Source of the DNA: JASSUD01 sp031963405
Lineage (GTDB): Bacteria > Pseudomonadota > Gammaproteobacteria > Burkholderiales > Burkholderiaceae
NCBI GenBank assembly: GCA_031963405.1
Contig: JASSUJ010000001.1
Span: 1,302,001-1,366,000, forward strand
Direction of reading: 5' to 3'
DNA: 64,000 nt
The notes beneath the pieces were generated by a model. That model ran no database searches. It saw only the letters and a list, made by a program, of their open reading frames with translations, and was not told where the DNA came from. The position numbers were made by a program, and so were the translations under genes. This document shows, piece after piece, positions 1-9,183 of this stretch. Within the stretch, counting starts at the first letter, position 1. Each line of letters begins with the position of its first letter.

Positions 1-1
1 T

Positions 2-505
2 GAGCAAATGCCCACGCTAGCGGCTTCTAATGGCACGCGTATTTCCAGCTCAGCCGTACGTGCTGCTTTAAGCCGCGGAGATTTAGACAGCGCGCGCGCC
101 TTACTTGGCTTTAGCTACGCCATTAGCGGGCATGTTATCTATGGCAAACAATGGGGGCGAAAGCTCGGCTTTCCTACTTTGAATCTGCGGATTGCGCCTA
201 AACGCTTAGCGTTAACCGGCATCTGTATAGTGCAGGTATATGGATTGGATGAGCCTGATAGCCCTGATGCGCAACCTCTGCCAGGCGTTGCAAGCCTCGG
301 GTGGCGGCCAACCATTGATGCAGCAGGGCAATTGCTGCTTGAAGTACATATGCTGAATTGGCAAGGCAACGCTTACGGCAAGCGTGTCCGGGTCGAATTT
401 CTAAAAAAACTGCGGGATGAAGAAAAATACGCCGATCTGACTCTATTAAGAGAGGCCATTGCGCAAGATGTAGAACAGGCCCGCCTTTTTTTCAACCTGC
501 ACTAG
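2..505 (+). CDS. ribF: Bifunctional riboflavin kinase / FAD synthetase, C-terminal part (5' end outside window)
   Basis: RibF phosphorylates riboflavin to FMN and adenylylates FMN to FAD in the cytoplasm. The frame is open from the window edge, so only about the last 167 of an expected 310-330 residues are visible: the end of the FAD synthetase domain (ISSSAVRAAL, where the ISST-like motif sits) and the whole riboflavin kinase domain. The kinase signature GKQWGRKLGFPTLNL is clear. The ATG at 8 is internal and not the start. It is followed by ileS and lspA, the ribF-ileS-lspA order usual in beta-proteobacteria. The last bases of the gene are repeated about 110 bp downstream as part of a tandem duplication. 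Confidence 0.93.
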   Translation, partial: EQMPTLAASNGTRISSSAVRAALSRGDLDSARALLGFSYAISGHVIYGKQWGRKLGFPTLNLRIAPKRLALTGICIVQVYGLDEPDSPDAQPLPGVASLGWRPTIDAAGQLLLEVHMLNWQGNAYGKRVRVEFLKKLRDEEKYADLTLLREAIAQDVEQARLFFNLH

Positions 506-757
506 CGTTACTACTTAAATCAGTAGACTTATCAATATTAGAACCTGTTTAGGGTTTTCCTAGCGCCCTTGCGCCGACGCAGACAGTACAAAACGTAGGC
601 AAGGCGAGCTGCACTAGCGTTTACCTAAATCAGTAGACTTATCAACATTAGAACCTGTTTAGGGTTTCCCTAGTGGCCTGGCGCCGCCGCAGACAGTACA
701 AAACGTACGGCAAGGCGGTGCCAGGCCGCTAGGGAAAGCCTAAACAGATTCTCGGCA
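505..757. repeat. Two tandem copies of the dispersed palindromic element between ribF and ileS
   Basis: A stretch from the ribF stop region (GCACTAGCGTT, then AAATCAGTAGACTTATCAA, then GAACCTGTTTAGGG) occurs at about 497-566 and again at about 608-677, a period near 111 bp. The second copy is a complete palindrome: GTTTAGGGTTTCCCTAG at about 657-673 pairs imperfectly with CTAGGGAAAGCCTAAAC at about 729-745. The centre has the family core (GCAGACAGTACAAAACGTAC, then GGCAAGGCGG). The first copy lacks its right arm. Confidence 0.85.
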
Positions 758-771
758 AGGAAAGCAACATA

Positions 772-3609
772 ATGAGCAATAATCCAAAGCGACCTGCTGC
801 GGCGGCCAAATATCCTGTCAACCTCCTCGATACGCCATTTCCTATGCGCGGCGATTTGCCCAAGCGTGAACCGCAATGGGTGAAAGATTGGCAAGAGCGT
901 AAAGTTTACGAAAAGATTCGCCAGGCCAGCCAAGGCCGACCAAAATTTATCTTGCATGATGGCCCTCCTTACGCAAATGGGGATATTCATATCGGCCATG
1001 CAGTCAATAAAATTCTTAAAGACATGATCGTCAAAGCGCGCACTTTAGCGGGCTTTGACGCCGCTTACGTGCCGGGCTGGGATTGTCACGGCATGCCGAT
1101 TGAAATTCAGATTGAAAAGCAATTTGGCAAAGGCTTGCCCATCGCTGAAGTGCAACGCAAAGCGCGTCACTATGCAGCGCAACAAATCGAGCGCCAAAAG
1201 GTAGATTTCCAACGCCTAGGCGTATTGGGTGACTGGGATCATCCTTATCGCACGATGGATTTCGCCAATGAGGCCAATGAAATTCGCGCGCTCGCCAAGA
1301 TGCTCGAAAAAGGCTACGTATTTCGCGGACTCAAACCCGTTAACTGGTGTTTTGATTGCGGCTCAGCATTGGCTGAAGCGGAAGTTGAATATCAGGAAAA
1401 AGTCGATAGCGCAGTGGATGTCGGGTTCGCCTTTGCCGAGCCAGAAAAAATCGCCCGCGCTTTTGGGCTGGATGCGCTACCTGCAGAGAATGGCTGGTTA
1501 GTCATTTGGACCACAACGCCTTGGACCATTCCAGCCAATCAAGCGCTTAATCTTCACCCCGATTTCAGCTACAGCCTAATTAATACGCCACGCGGGCTTC
1601 TCATTCTCGCCACAGAGCGTAGCGCAGCATGCCTAGAAGCGTATGGCTTGGAAGGGTCGATCATCGCATCAACTTCAGGCGCCGCGCTAGCTGGCTTACA
1701 TTTTCATCATCCCCTGGCAAGCGTACATTCTGGCTATCAGCGCACCGCTCCTATTGAACTTGGCGAATATGTCACGCTTGAAACAGGTACTGGCATTGTG
1801 CATTCGGCCCCGGCTTATGGCGTAGAAGATTTTGCCTCCTGTAAAAAACACGGCATGCGCGACGAAGATATTCTGAAACCTGTGCTAAGCAATGGCCGTT
1901 ATCAGGAAACACTACCGCTCTTTGGCGGGCTTTCGATCTGGGCTGCCAATGCAAAAATTATCGAAGCACTCAGCCAAGCAGGTACGCTATTTAAAACAGA
2001 AGCGCTACCACACAGCTATATGCACTGCTGGCGGCATAAAACACCGCTGATTTATCGCGCCACCTCACAATGGTTCGCAGGCATGGATACGCCTTCGCAA
2101 GACGGTGGCAAAACGCTGCGCGAAACAGCACTCGCCGGTATTCAAGACACACAGTTTTTCCCTGCCTGGGGCAGACAACGCCTCGCTGGCATGATCGCCC
2201 ATCGGCCTGACTGGACACTATCGCGCCAACGCCAATGGGGCGTACCGATGGCCTTCTTGATTCATAAAGAAACCGGCGCGCTGCATCCCAATACACCAGC
2301 TTTGCTTGAGAAAGTCGCACAACGCGTCGAGCAAAGCGGGATTGAAGCCTGGCAAATGCTCGAGGTGCATGAGCTGATTGGCGAGGAAGCCGGTCAATAT
2401 GAAAAAAACCCCGATACGCTCGATGTTTGGTTCGATTCAGGCACGACACATTGGCATGTATTGCGCGGCTCACATGCAGATAAATTGCAATTTCCAGCAG
2501 ACTTATATTTAGAAGGCTCAGATCAACATCGCGGTTGGTTTCACTCCTCGCTTTTAACCGCTTCAATGTTAGATGGTCAGCCGCCTTATAAAGCTTTGCT
2601 GACGCATGGTTTTGCAGTGGATGGTTTAGGGCGGAAGATGTCCAAGTCGACTGGTAATGTCGTTGCGCCGCAAGAAATAAGCAATCGACTCGGGGCAGAA
2701 ATTATTCGACTTTGGGTGGCGTCAACTGACTATTCAGGCGAATTGTCGATCTCGGATGAAATCCTCAAGCGCGTTACGGAAAGCTACCGACGCATACGCA
2801 ATACGCTGCGCTTTCTACTCGCTAATTTAGCCGATTTCGACTACGCGCAGCATGCTTGCCCGGTCGATCAATGGCTTGAAATCGATCGTTATGCAGTAGC
2901 ACTCACTGCCTCGCTGCAGCAAGACATTCTCACGCATTACGATAGCTACGAATTCCACCCGGTCGTCGCCAAGCTACAAACTTTCTGCTCAGAAGACCTC
3001 GGTGGCTTTTATTTAGATATCCTCAAAGACCGTCTCTATACGTGCGCCGCCGATGCGCCAGCGCGCCGCGCCGCGCAAACTGCGCTACACCACATCGCGC
3101 ATGGGCTATTGCGGATACTTGCGCCGTTTCTCTCGTTTACTGCGGAAGAAGCTTGGAAAATCTTGCAGCCTGAAGCAGAAACCATTTTTACCGAAACCTA
3201 TCATGCTTATCCAAGCATGCCTAATGCCACTACCCTGCTTGAGAAATGGCAGCTCATCCGCACTGTGCGCAGTGAAATTACCAAAGCCTTAGAAACTGCT
3301 CGCAATGAAAATCAAATTGGCTCATCGTTACAAGCCCACGTTGAATTACATCTGTGTGAACCTCGCTATAGCCACCTTGAAAGTTTAGGTGATGATCTAA
3401 AATTCGTTCTCATCACTTCAGCGGCGACAGTGAAGAAAGTAGAGCATGAGAGTGAAGAAAAGATAATCGTCACGCCCTCACAGCATCAAAAATGCGAGCG
3501 CTGCTGGCATTATCGCAGTGACGTAGGCGCTGAGCCTGACCATGTCACCCTGTGCGGACGGTGTGTCAGCAATCTATTCGGCGATGGTGAAGTCAGAACC
3601 TATTCATAG
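772..3609 (+). CDS. ileS: Isoleucyl-tRNA synthetase
   Basis: Class Ia aminoacyl-tRNA synthetase that charges tRNA-Ile; essential and cytoplasmic. At 945 residues it has the normal bacterial length. The HIGH motif is at residues 73-76 (DIHIGHAVNK), followed by the editing domain with WTTTPWTIPANQAL and the KMSKS loop (GRKMSKSTGN) near residue 622. The C-terminal zinc-binding domain is intact, with CERCW and CGRC pairs. ATG 772 is preceded by GGAAAG. It sits between ribF and lspA in the same direction; a palindromic repeat separates it from ribF and another hairpin region from lspA, so the ancestral operon may be interrupted transcriptionally. Confidence 0.98.
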   Translation: MSNNPKRPAAAAKYPVNLLDTPFPMRGDLPKREPQWVKDWQERKVYEKIRQASQGRPKFILHDGPPYANGDIHIGHAVNKILKDMIVKARTLAGFDAAYVPGWDCHGMPIEIQIEKQFGKGLPIAEVQRKARHYAAQQIERQKVDFQRLGVLGDWDHPYRTMDFANEANEIRALAKMLEKGYVFRGLKPVNWCFDCGSALAEAEVEYQEKVDSAVDVGFAFAEPEKIARAFGLDALPAENGWLVIWTTTPWTIPANQALNLHPDFSYSLINTPRGLLILATERSAACLEAYGLEGSIIASTSGAALAGLHFHHPLASVHSGYQRTAPIELGEYVTLETGTGIVHSAPAYGVEDFASCKKHGMRDEDILKPVLSNGRYQETLPLFGGLSIWAANAKIIEALSQAGTLFKTEALPHSYMHCWRHKTPLIYRATSQWFAGMDTPSQDGGKTLRETALAGIQDTQFFPAWGRQRLAGMIAHRPDWTLSRQRQWGVPMAFLIHKETGALHPNTPALLEKVAQRVEQSGIEAWQMLEVHELIGEEAGQYEKNPDTLDVWFDSGTTHWHVLRGSHADKLQFPADLYLEGSDQHRGWFHSSLLTASMLDGQPPYKALLTHGFAVDGLGRKMSKSTGNVVAPQEISNRLGAEIIRLWVASTDYSGELSISDEILKRVTESYRRIRNTLRFLLANLADFDYAQHACPVDQWLEIDRYAVALTASLQQDILTHYDSYEFHPVVAKLQTFCSEDLGGFYLDILKDRLYTCAADAPARRAAQTALHHIAHGLLRILAPFLSFTAEEAWKILQPEAETIFTETYHAYPSMPNATTLLEKWQLIRTVRSEITKALETARNENQIGSSLQAHVELHLCEPRYSHLESLGDDLKFVLITSAATVKKVEHESEEKIIVTPSQHQKCERCWHYRSDVGAEPDHVTLCGRCVSNLFGDGEVRTYS

Positions 3610-3775
3610 CCGCCAAAAAGCCTATTAAGGCGCCCTGCTTCGGTGTAAGAGCGTGCGGAAACTTTCATATACTAAAGTACACTCCGGTTTCTGTACGCTC
3701 TTACTCCACTGCGGGACCTTCCCGAATAAGGGCACTTTTGGAAAACGCTGAACAGACTCTTAGGAGAGCAACATA

Positions 3776-4285
3776 ATGGCAGCCAAGCAGAACACAGCAA
3801 ACAAACAAAATAGCAGCATGCCTTGGCGCTGGTTGGGCATCTCATTGATCGTCATTTGCCTTGATCAACTGACCAAGATCGCTATTGTCCGTAACTACTA
3901 TTACGGTATTTCACATAGCATCACTTCGTTCTTCAACCTCACGTTAGTTTATAACCGCGGTGCAGCGTTTAGCTTTCTGGCCTCACAAAACGGCTGGCAG
4001 CGTTGGGCATTAACCGGTTTTGGCATTGCCGCCGCGCTCTTTCTGACTTACCTGTTAACTCGACATCGTACGCAAAGACTGTTCTGCACTGCACTCTCAC
4101 TGATTCTAGGCGGTGCCCTTGGCAATGTCATTGATCGTCTTTTATACGGCCACGTAGTCGACTTTCTAGACTTTCATATACAACGCTGGCACTGGCCACC
4201 TTTCAATATCGCTGACACTGCCATTACCTGTGGCGCTTTCTTGCTTATCTACGATGAGCTAAGGCGCGTACGCGGTAGCAAATAG
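3776..4285 (+). CDS. lspA: Lipoprotein signal peptidase (signal peptidase II)
   Basis: Inner-membrane aspartic protease that cleaves prolipoprotein signal peptides before the lipidated cysteine. It has 169 residues with four predicted membrane helices. The family blocks are visible: NRGAAFSFL (residues 60-68), GNVIDRLLYGHVVDF with the first catalytic Asp (D129), and FNIADTAI with the second (D147). The start has TAGGAGAGCAACATA just upstream. It follows ileS as in most proteobacteria. A likely substrate in this window is the lipoprotein at 8297-8770. Confidence 0.97.
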   Translation: MAAKQNTANKQNSSMPWRWLGISLIVICLDQLTKIAIVRNYYYGISHSITSFFNLTLVYNRGAAFSFLASQNGWQRWALTGFGIAAALFLTYLLTRHRTQRLFCTALSLILGGALGNVIDRLLYGHVVDFLDFHIQRWHWPPFNIADTAITCGAFLLIYDELRRVRGSK

Positions 4286-4465
4286 CGGGCTATACATATG
4301 TTGAAGAGCGTTCAGGCGGCTAGAATCGTTGGATGTTCTGCTGGAGCAGGGAGGTATTGCGAGTCATTGTGAGACACTACCAATCGCTGCCTGCCTTGCT
4401 GGAACATTGAAAAATTAGGCTTTTGCGTTTTACCCTCCCCCCGTCTCTGAACTTGAGTAATATAA

Positions 4466-5398
4466 ATGATTAGCTACCGAGAATTACTGGTTGAGCTTGA
4501 CTCCCAAACTGCGCTCGCTTTATCCGATGAACTAATTAACCTTGGCGCTCTATCGGTTTCGCTAGAAGACGTCAACGCCGACACCCCTGACGAGCAACCG
4601 CTGTTTGGTGAACCAGGGATGCTGGTAGAAGGGGCCTGGCAACGCTCTCGCGTGATTGCACTGATCGGGCTCACCCAAGACCCACTCCAATTGCTATGCG
4701 CCGCAGCTGAACAAATTGGCTTAACGCCTGTGCCAACTTACCAAACGCGTGAAATTGCCGAAGAAAATTGGGTGGAACGTTCGCAAGCTCAGTTTGAGCC
4801 GATCTTAGTTGGGCAGCGCATCTGGGTGGTACCTTCTTGGCATCAAGCGCCTGACCCAGACGCGCTCATCATTCACCTCGACCCAGGTTTAGCGTTTGGT
4901 ACGGGTACTCACCCAACTACACGTTTGTGCATGGAATGGCTTGAAGCCACCATTAAGCCAGGCCATAAGGTGCTCGACTACGGCTGTGGCTCAGGCATTT
5001 TGGCCATACTCGCGAAAAAATGCGGTGCAGCGCAAGCAGTCGGCATTGACATTGACCCGCAAGCCCTCGAAGCCGCACGCTATAACAGTGAGCGTAATCA
5101 TGCGAGCGTTGACTATCTTTTGCCCAATCATTCTGCCGACAACGCCACTACAGCGACAGATACGCAGCATCAAGCACTCAGTGCCGAATTTGATGTCGTC
5201 GTCGCCAATATTCTTTCCAACCCACTCAAACACCTTGCCCCACAACTCACAAGCCAAGTACGCAAAGGCGGATGGCTAGCGCTTTCTGGCATCCTCATCC
5301 CACAAATTGACGAAGTTATACAAGCCTACCAACCTTGGCTCAAGCTCTCAGTATGGCGCACCTGCGAAGATTGGGCGTGTCTGATAGGTCAAAAATAG
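4466..5398 (+). CDS. prmA: Ribosomal protein L11 methyltransferase
   Basis: PrmA trimethylates ribosomal protein L11 using S-adenosylmethionine. The protein has 310 residues: an N-terminal substrate-recognition domain to about residue 110 (EENWVERSQAQFEP), then a Rossmann-type methyltransferase domain. The SAM loop is VLDYGCGSGILAILA near residue 167, and the NPPY-equivalent motif is VVANILSNPL. Family signature FGTGTHPTTRLC precedes the SAM loop. It stands alone here, and the next genes are a toxin-antitoxin pair rather than the usual neighbours. No strong Shine-Dalgarno sequence is seen before the ATG. Confidence 0.96.
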   Translation: MISYRELLVELDSQTALALSDELINLGALSVSLEDVNADTPDEQPLFGEPGMLVEGAWQRSRVIALIGLTQDPLQLLCAAAEQIGLTPVPTYQTREIAEENWVERSQAQFEPILVGQRIWVVPSWHQAPDPDALIIHLDPGLAFGTGTHPTTRLCMEWLEATIKPGHKVLDYGCGSGILAILAKKCGAAQAVGIDIDPQALEAARYNSERNHASVDYLLPNHSADNATTATDTQHQALSAEFDVVVANILSNPLKHLAPQLTSQVRKGGWLALSGILIPQIDEVIQAYQPWLKLSVWRTCEDWACLIGQK

Positions 5399-5495
5399 GT
5401 TGCACCTAGACAGCCTTTAGCTGTTACAAGATTATTGATAAGACAATTTATTTGTAGTAACGTGCTTACATATTAAATTGACCGAAGGACATAAC

Positions 5496-5750
5496 ATGAT
5501 CACTACCTTCTCCAGTCGAACTTTCAACCACGATCTTAGCCGAGCAAAGAAAGCCACTAAGGACGGCCCCGTATTCATTACAGATCGCGGACGCCCAGCA
5601 CATGTATTGTTGAGTATTGAGGAGTACAGGAAAATTACCAGTACTCAGGCAAGCATTGTTGAGTTGCTAGCCATGCCTAACGCTGCGGAGATTAATTTCG
5701 AGCCTCCCCGCTTAAGTGGTAGCCTTTATCGACCAGCCGACTTTTCATAA
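5496..5750 (+). CDS. Phd/YefM-type antitoxin of a type II toxin-antitoxin pair
   Basis: An 84-residue protein with the Phd/YefM fold pattern: an N-terminal DNA-binding part (FNHDLSRAKKATKDGPVFIT) with DRGRPAHVLLSIEEYRKI, and a C-terminal tail (FEPPRLSGSLYRPADF) that should bind and block the toxin. The ATG at 5496 has GAAGGA six bases upstream; the upstream TTG at 5478 has no such site. The stop overlaps the toxin start by one base (TAATG), implying translational coupling. Such antitoxins normally repress their own promoter; no operator was identified. The exact subfamily is inferred. Confidence 0.85.
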   Translation: MITTFSSRTFNHDLSRAKKATKDGPVFITDRGRPAHVLLSIEEYRKITSTQASIVELLAMPNAAEINFEPPRLSGSLYRPADFS

Positions 5751-6202
5751 TGTACTTACTCGATACTAATGTAGTCTCTGAGTTACGCAAAGCAAAGACT
5801 GGCAAACTAAACAAGAACGTGCAGGCATGGGCCAATACAGTGGCAGCGGCAGACTTATTTTTGTCGGCTATTACGATATTGGAATTGGAAACAGGCATCC
5901 TACTCCTCGAACGTCGGGACACTTCACAAGGAGCTGTGCTCCGTACCTGGCTAGATAAACATTTATTACCGGCATTTTCTGGCCGCATTCTTAGCGTGGA
6001 TACTGTTGTTGCTCAGCAGTGCGCGAAGTTGCATGTGCCAGACCCGCGTTCAGACCGAGATGCGCTTATTGCTGCAACGGCGCTTGTTCACGCAATGGTG
6101 ATAGTGACTCGAAATGTGGCTGACTTTGAGCCTACAGGAGTAAAAATACTGAACCCATGGGAAACACAATCCATGAGATGTGTAATACCAGCCAGCGTGT
6201 AA
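5750..6202 (+). CDS. PIN-domain ribonuclease toxin, VapC/FitB-like
   Basis: A 150-residue PIN-domain protein, a magnesium-dependent RNase that cuts tRNA or other RNA when not held by its antitoxin. The acidic active-site residues are all visible: D5 in MYLLDTNVVS, E45 in ITILELETG, D104 in SDRDALIAAT and D125 in TRNVADF. It therefore looks catalytically intact. It overlaps the antitoxin stop by one base. The pair sits between prmA and tpx, both ordinary chromosomal genes, so it looks like an inserted module. VapC is the family; the specific target cannot be read from sequence. Confidence 0.9.
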   Translation: MYLLDTNVVSELRKAKTGKLNKNVQAWANTVAAADLFLSAITILELETGILLLERRDTSQGAVLRTWLDKHLLPAFSGRILSVDTVVAQQCAKLHVPDPRSDRDALIAATALVHAMVIVTRNVADFEPTGVKILNPWETQSMRCVIPASV

Positions 6203-6378
6203 TAGAACTCTTTCGATACGCCGTAGCAAGGAATAAATATGCACCCTCCAATCACGCGAGCACAGCTTCTTTGCGAGGCCACTTCAATTAAAAGATCACG
6301 GTCGTGCTACCAATTTATGGCACACTAAAATTGCATATTTTCTTTACTTATTTTTCTAACACTAATTAGAGACTCTCT

Positions 6379-6879
6379 ATGACCCAAGTTACTTTAAACG
6401 GCAATGCTCTCGAAGTTGCAGGAGAGTTTCCTAAAGTGGGCGCACGCGCACCCGAGTTTTCATTGGTTGGTAAAGATTTAGCTGAGGTCAAACTCACGAG
6501 CTTCACTGGCAAACGCAAAGTGCTCAATATTGTGCCAAGCCTGGATACGCCTGTATGTGCTACGTCGACGCGCAAATTTAATGAAGCCGCGAGCAAGCTT
6601 GCAAATACTGTTGTACTAGTTATCTCGGCTGATTTGCCCTTTGCCGCAGCGCGTTTTTGCACGACTGAAGGGTTGAATAATGTGATCACGCTATCGACCT
6701 TTCGCCACCACGACTTTGCTAAGCAATATGGTGTTGCATTAGCCAGCGGCCCACTTGCCGGCTTGACGGCGCGCGCAGTGATTGTGCTTGATGAAAATAA
6801 TCAAGTCGTGCACGCAGAGCGTGTGGCTGAAATTAAAGATGAACCAAATTATGACGCTGCACTTTCTGCACTGAAATAA
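6379..6879 (+). CDS. tpx: Thiol peroxidase (Tpx-type peroxiredoxin)
   Basis: Reduces hydrogen peroxide and alkyl hydroperoxides with thioredoxin as electron donor. It has 166 residues, the usual Tpx length. The peroxidatic cysteine C60 lies in PSLDTPVCATSTRKF, and the resolving cysteine C94 in AAARFCTTEG, matching the 34-residue spacing of the atypical 2-Cys Tpx group. ATG 6379 follows an AT-rich leader. This would be one of the oxidative-stress defences of a host-associated cell. Confidence 0.96.
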   Translation: MTQVTLNGNALEVAGEFPKVGARAPEFSLVGKDLAEVKLTSFTGKRKVLNIVPSLDTPVCATSTRKFNEAASKLANTVVLVISADLPFAAARFCTTEGLNNVITLSTFRHHDFAKQYGVALASGPLAGLTARAVIVLDENNQVVHAERVAEIKDEPNYDAALSALK

Positions 6880-6956
6880 AGCGTCTACACGTGGACAGCT
6901 CTCTTAGAACCTGTCTCACGTTTTTTTACACTTTAGGGACGTTTCTGGAATGATCT

Positions 6957-7262
6957 AAGAACCTATTTAGGGTTTTCCTAGCGGCCTTGCGCCGACGCAG
7001 ACAGTACAAAACGTACGGCAAGCGGCGAAAATACAGAGGCGTTTCTCGAATAACCTAAGAACCTGTTTAGGGTTTTCCTAGTGGCCTTGCGCCGATGCAG
7101 ACAGTACAAAACGTACGGCAAGGCGGCGAAAATATAGAGGCGTTTCTCGAATAACCTAAGAACCTGTTTAGGGTTTTCCTAGTGGCCTTGCGCCGACGCA
7201 GACAGTACAAAACGTACGGCAAGGAGGCGCAAGGCCGCTAGGGAAAGCCTAAACAGGTTCTT
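6957..7262. repeat. Three tandem copies (period about 100 bp) of the palindromic element
   Basis: Three units begin with AAGAACCT at 6957, 7057 and 7158. Each has TTTAGGGTTTTCCTAG, a CCTTGCGCCGA block and the core GCAGACAGTACAAAACGTAC. The first two units lack the closing arm and end in AGAGGCGTTTCTCGAATAACCT. Only the third has the right arm (CTAGGGAAAGCCTAAACAGG), making a full inverted repeat. A fragment of the same tail (GACGTTTCTGGAATGATCT) precedes unit 1. The array ends 12 bases before the kinase gene, so it occupies that gene's leader. Confidence 0.9.
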
Positions 7263-7280
7263 AAAATTAAGGAATTGATT

Positions 7281-8222
7281 TTGGCGGTATTAGTCTGTGG
7301 TTCGCTGGCCTACGATCGGCTAATGGTATTTGATGGCCGTTTCCGCGAACATATTTTGCCTGAGCAAGTACATATTCTGAATGTCTGCTTTTTAGCTTCT
7401 AGCTTACGTCAAGAGTTTGGCGGGTGTGCTGGCAATATCGCGTATAGCTTGCAAGCACTCGGTAGCACGCCGGTGATTATGGCAACGCTGGGTGAAGTCG
7501 ATGCTGCACCTTATCTTGCACATTTAAACAAACTCGATATATCGGCTCGCCATGTGCGCTCAGTTGAGCAAATGCACACCGCGCAAGCGATGATTATGAC
7601 CGACCTTGATAACAATCAAATCACGGCTTTTCATCCAGGCGCGATGCTGCAATCCCATCTGTGTCAGGTCGCTGAAGTGAAAGACAAACTGACGCTTGGC
7701 ATTATCGCGCCAGATGGTACCGAAGGCATGCAACAGCATGCTGAGCAATGCGCGGATCAAGACATTCCGTTTGTGTTTGACCCAGGTCAACAGCTGCCAC
7801 TTTTCAACGAAGTTGACTTGCAGCGGATGATTGAGCTTGCCAGCTATGTGACGGTTAACGACTACGAAGCTAAGCTACTTAGCAATAAAACGGGTTGGTC
7901 AATGAACCAGCTTGCCAATAGAGTTAAAGCTTTGGTCGTGACACGCGGTGAATATGGCGCATTGATTTATGCGGATGGCAAATGTGAAGAAATTCCTGCC
8001 ATACCAGCCCTTCAAGTACTCGACCCAACCGGATGTGGCGACGCCTTTCGAGGTGGCTTGCTTTATGGCATTGAGCATGGGTTAGATTGGCCTACAACCG
8101 GGCGCCTTGCTAATTTGATGGGCTCAATTAAAATCGCCCATCAAGGCACTCAAAATTATCCAGATAGGCAGGAAATGATTCGAGAGCGCTTTAAACAAAT
8201 TTTTGCTTATAGTTTGCAGTAA
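7281..8222 (+). CDS. PfkB-family carbohydrate kinase (adenosine/ribokinase-like)
   Basis: Sugar or nucleoside kinase of the ribokinase superfamily. The N-terminal signature AVLVCGSLAYD is followed by GGCAGNIAYSLQALG. The C-terminal PfkB signature DPTGCGDAFRGGLLYG carries the catalytic Asp and anion hole. TTG at 7281 is the likeliest start, because AAGGA lies seven bases upstream (7269-7273) and the product then begins MAVLVCGS as relatives do; the upstream TTG at 7275 is too close to that site. Substrate cannot be assigned; Burkholderia homologs are usually annotated simply as carbohydrate kinases. Confidence 0.9.
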   Translation: MAVLVCGSLAYDRLMVFDGRFREHILPEQVHILNVCFLASSLRQEFGGCAGNIAYSLQALGSTPVIMATLGEVDAAPYLAHLNKLDISARHVRSVEQMHTAQAMIMTDLDNNQITAFHPGAMLQSHLCQVAEVKDKLTLGIIAPDGTEGMQQHAEQCADQDIPFVFDPGQQLPLFNEVDLQRMIELASYVTVNDYEAKLLSNKTGWSMNQLANRVKALVVTRGEYGALIYADGKCEEIPAIPALQVLDPTGCGDAFRGGLLYGIEHGLDWPTTGRLANLMGSIKIAHQGTQNYPDRQEMIRERFKQIFAYSLQ

Positions 8223-8296
8223 TTCTATAGTTCTAAAAACCGGTTCAACGTAGCACTTGTATTGCAAAGAATTTCAGATGTTTTTTAGGAGAAAAC

Positions 8297-8770
8297 ATGC
8301 GAACCATAAATCGTCTAATCTTAACCACCTCACTGATTGGCATCTTTGTGCTGCAGGGATGTGCATATCGAAGTAATTCAGCCGATGTTTATTCATCAAG
8401 CCAGGCACAGCGCGAACAAACAGTGCGTATGGGCACCGTTGAGAGTGTGCGCCTTGTAAAAATTCAGGCCAATATTAACGAGGCTGGCGCTGGCGCAATT
8501 GGTGGCGGACTAGCTGGCGGCATTCTAGGCAGCGCGCTTGGGGGCGGGCGAGGTTCGTTACTCACGACACTAGGGGGCGCCGCAGCAGGTGCATATGCGG
8601 GTCATTCGCTTGAAGGCCGCGCACGCGGGCGCGATGGGGTTGAGATTACCGTACGTCTTGATAGCGGTAACCTACGTGCAATTACGCAGGAAGTGACCAA
8701 TGAAACCTTCAGAGCAGGCGAGCGCGTGCGTCTACTTTCAAGCGGTGGTATTACACGGGTAACTCACTAA
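8297..8770 (+). CDS. Glycine-zipper outer-membrane lipoprotein (SlyB / 17-kDa antigen-like)
   Basis: A 157-residue prolipoprotein with a type II signal peptide ending in the lipobox LQGC (lipidated Cys22). After a short linker comes a hydrophobic glycine-zipper hairpin (residues about 62-102: AGAGAIGGGLAGGILGSALG, then TLGGAAAGAYAGHSLEG). A C-terminal globular part with DGVEITVRLDSGN follows. This arrangement matches the Rickettsia 17-kDa surface antigen / SlyB family of envelope lipoproteins. TAGGAG precedes the ATG by about eight bases. It should be processed by LspA, encoded at 3776-4285. Confidence 0.92.
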   Translation: MRTINRLILTTSLIGIFVLQGCAYRSNSADVYSSSQAQREQTVRMGTVESVRLVKIQANINEAGAGAIGGGLAGGILGSALGGGRGSLLTTLGGAAAGAYAGHSLEGRARGRDGVEITVRLDSGNLRAITQEVTNETFRAGERVRLLSSGGITRVTH

Positions 8771-9183
8771 ATTGGCTCGCTAATTTTTGGCACTCTAAGG
8801 TTGTAAGTAGCAGAATTTTTCTACCGCTTACAACCTGCTCTCAGCTTTTCATCTAATCTTCTTTTCGCAAGCCGCCTATCCCACCGGTTCAACAAGCATG
8901 CTGTGTATTTTTTCAATGACACAACAGCATATCTCCCCTTCTCTATCTCCACTTAAACATACACTAATTGCTGCATAGCTTGGTTCAACGCAAGCCTTTC
9001 CAGCCCCCCCTCTTTTAAACAGAGAGGAAGTTGAGGGCATTTTTTTGAGTAGATTGCACTTGCTCTAAAAAACTACTTTAGAAATACCTAAAGAATTGCC
9101 AGCAAAATTATGGCAAACCAGGAGCGTCCATGTACGGTATCTACGCACGCTTCATAGATACGAAAATTGGAGAAAGTTTTAAC
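8771..9183. other. Non-coding gap after the lipoprotein gene
   Basis: I see no convincing gene here. An imperfect hairpin at 8799-8835 (GGTTGTAAG paired with CTTACAACC) could end lipoprotein transcription, but it lacks a T-run. The remainder is pyrimidine-rich without clear repeats. Confidence 0.5.

Noticed and set aside
1991..2566. 191-codon minus-strand ORF inside ileS
   Set aside because: Antisense shadow; ileS is intact across this region.
4300..4420. Inverted-repeat-like sequence between lspA and prmA (GTTCTGCTGGAGCAGG)
   Set aside because: Arms are short and imperfect and the family core is not recognisable.
6957..7262. Tandem repeats looking like a CRISPR array
   Set aside because: Units are about 100 bp with no variable spacers and contain inverted arms; no cas genes nearby.
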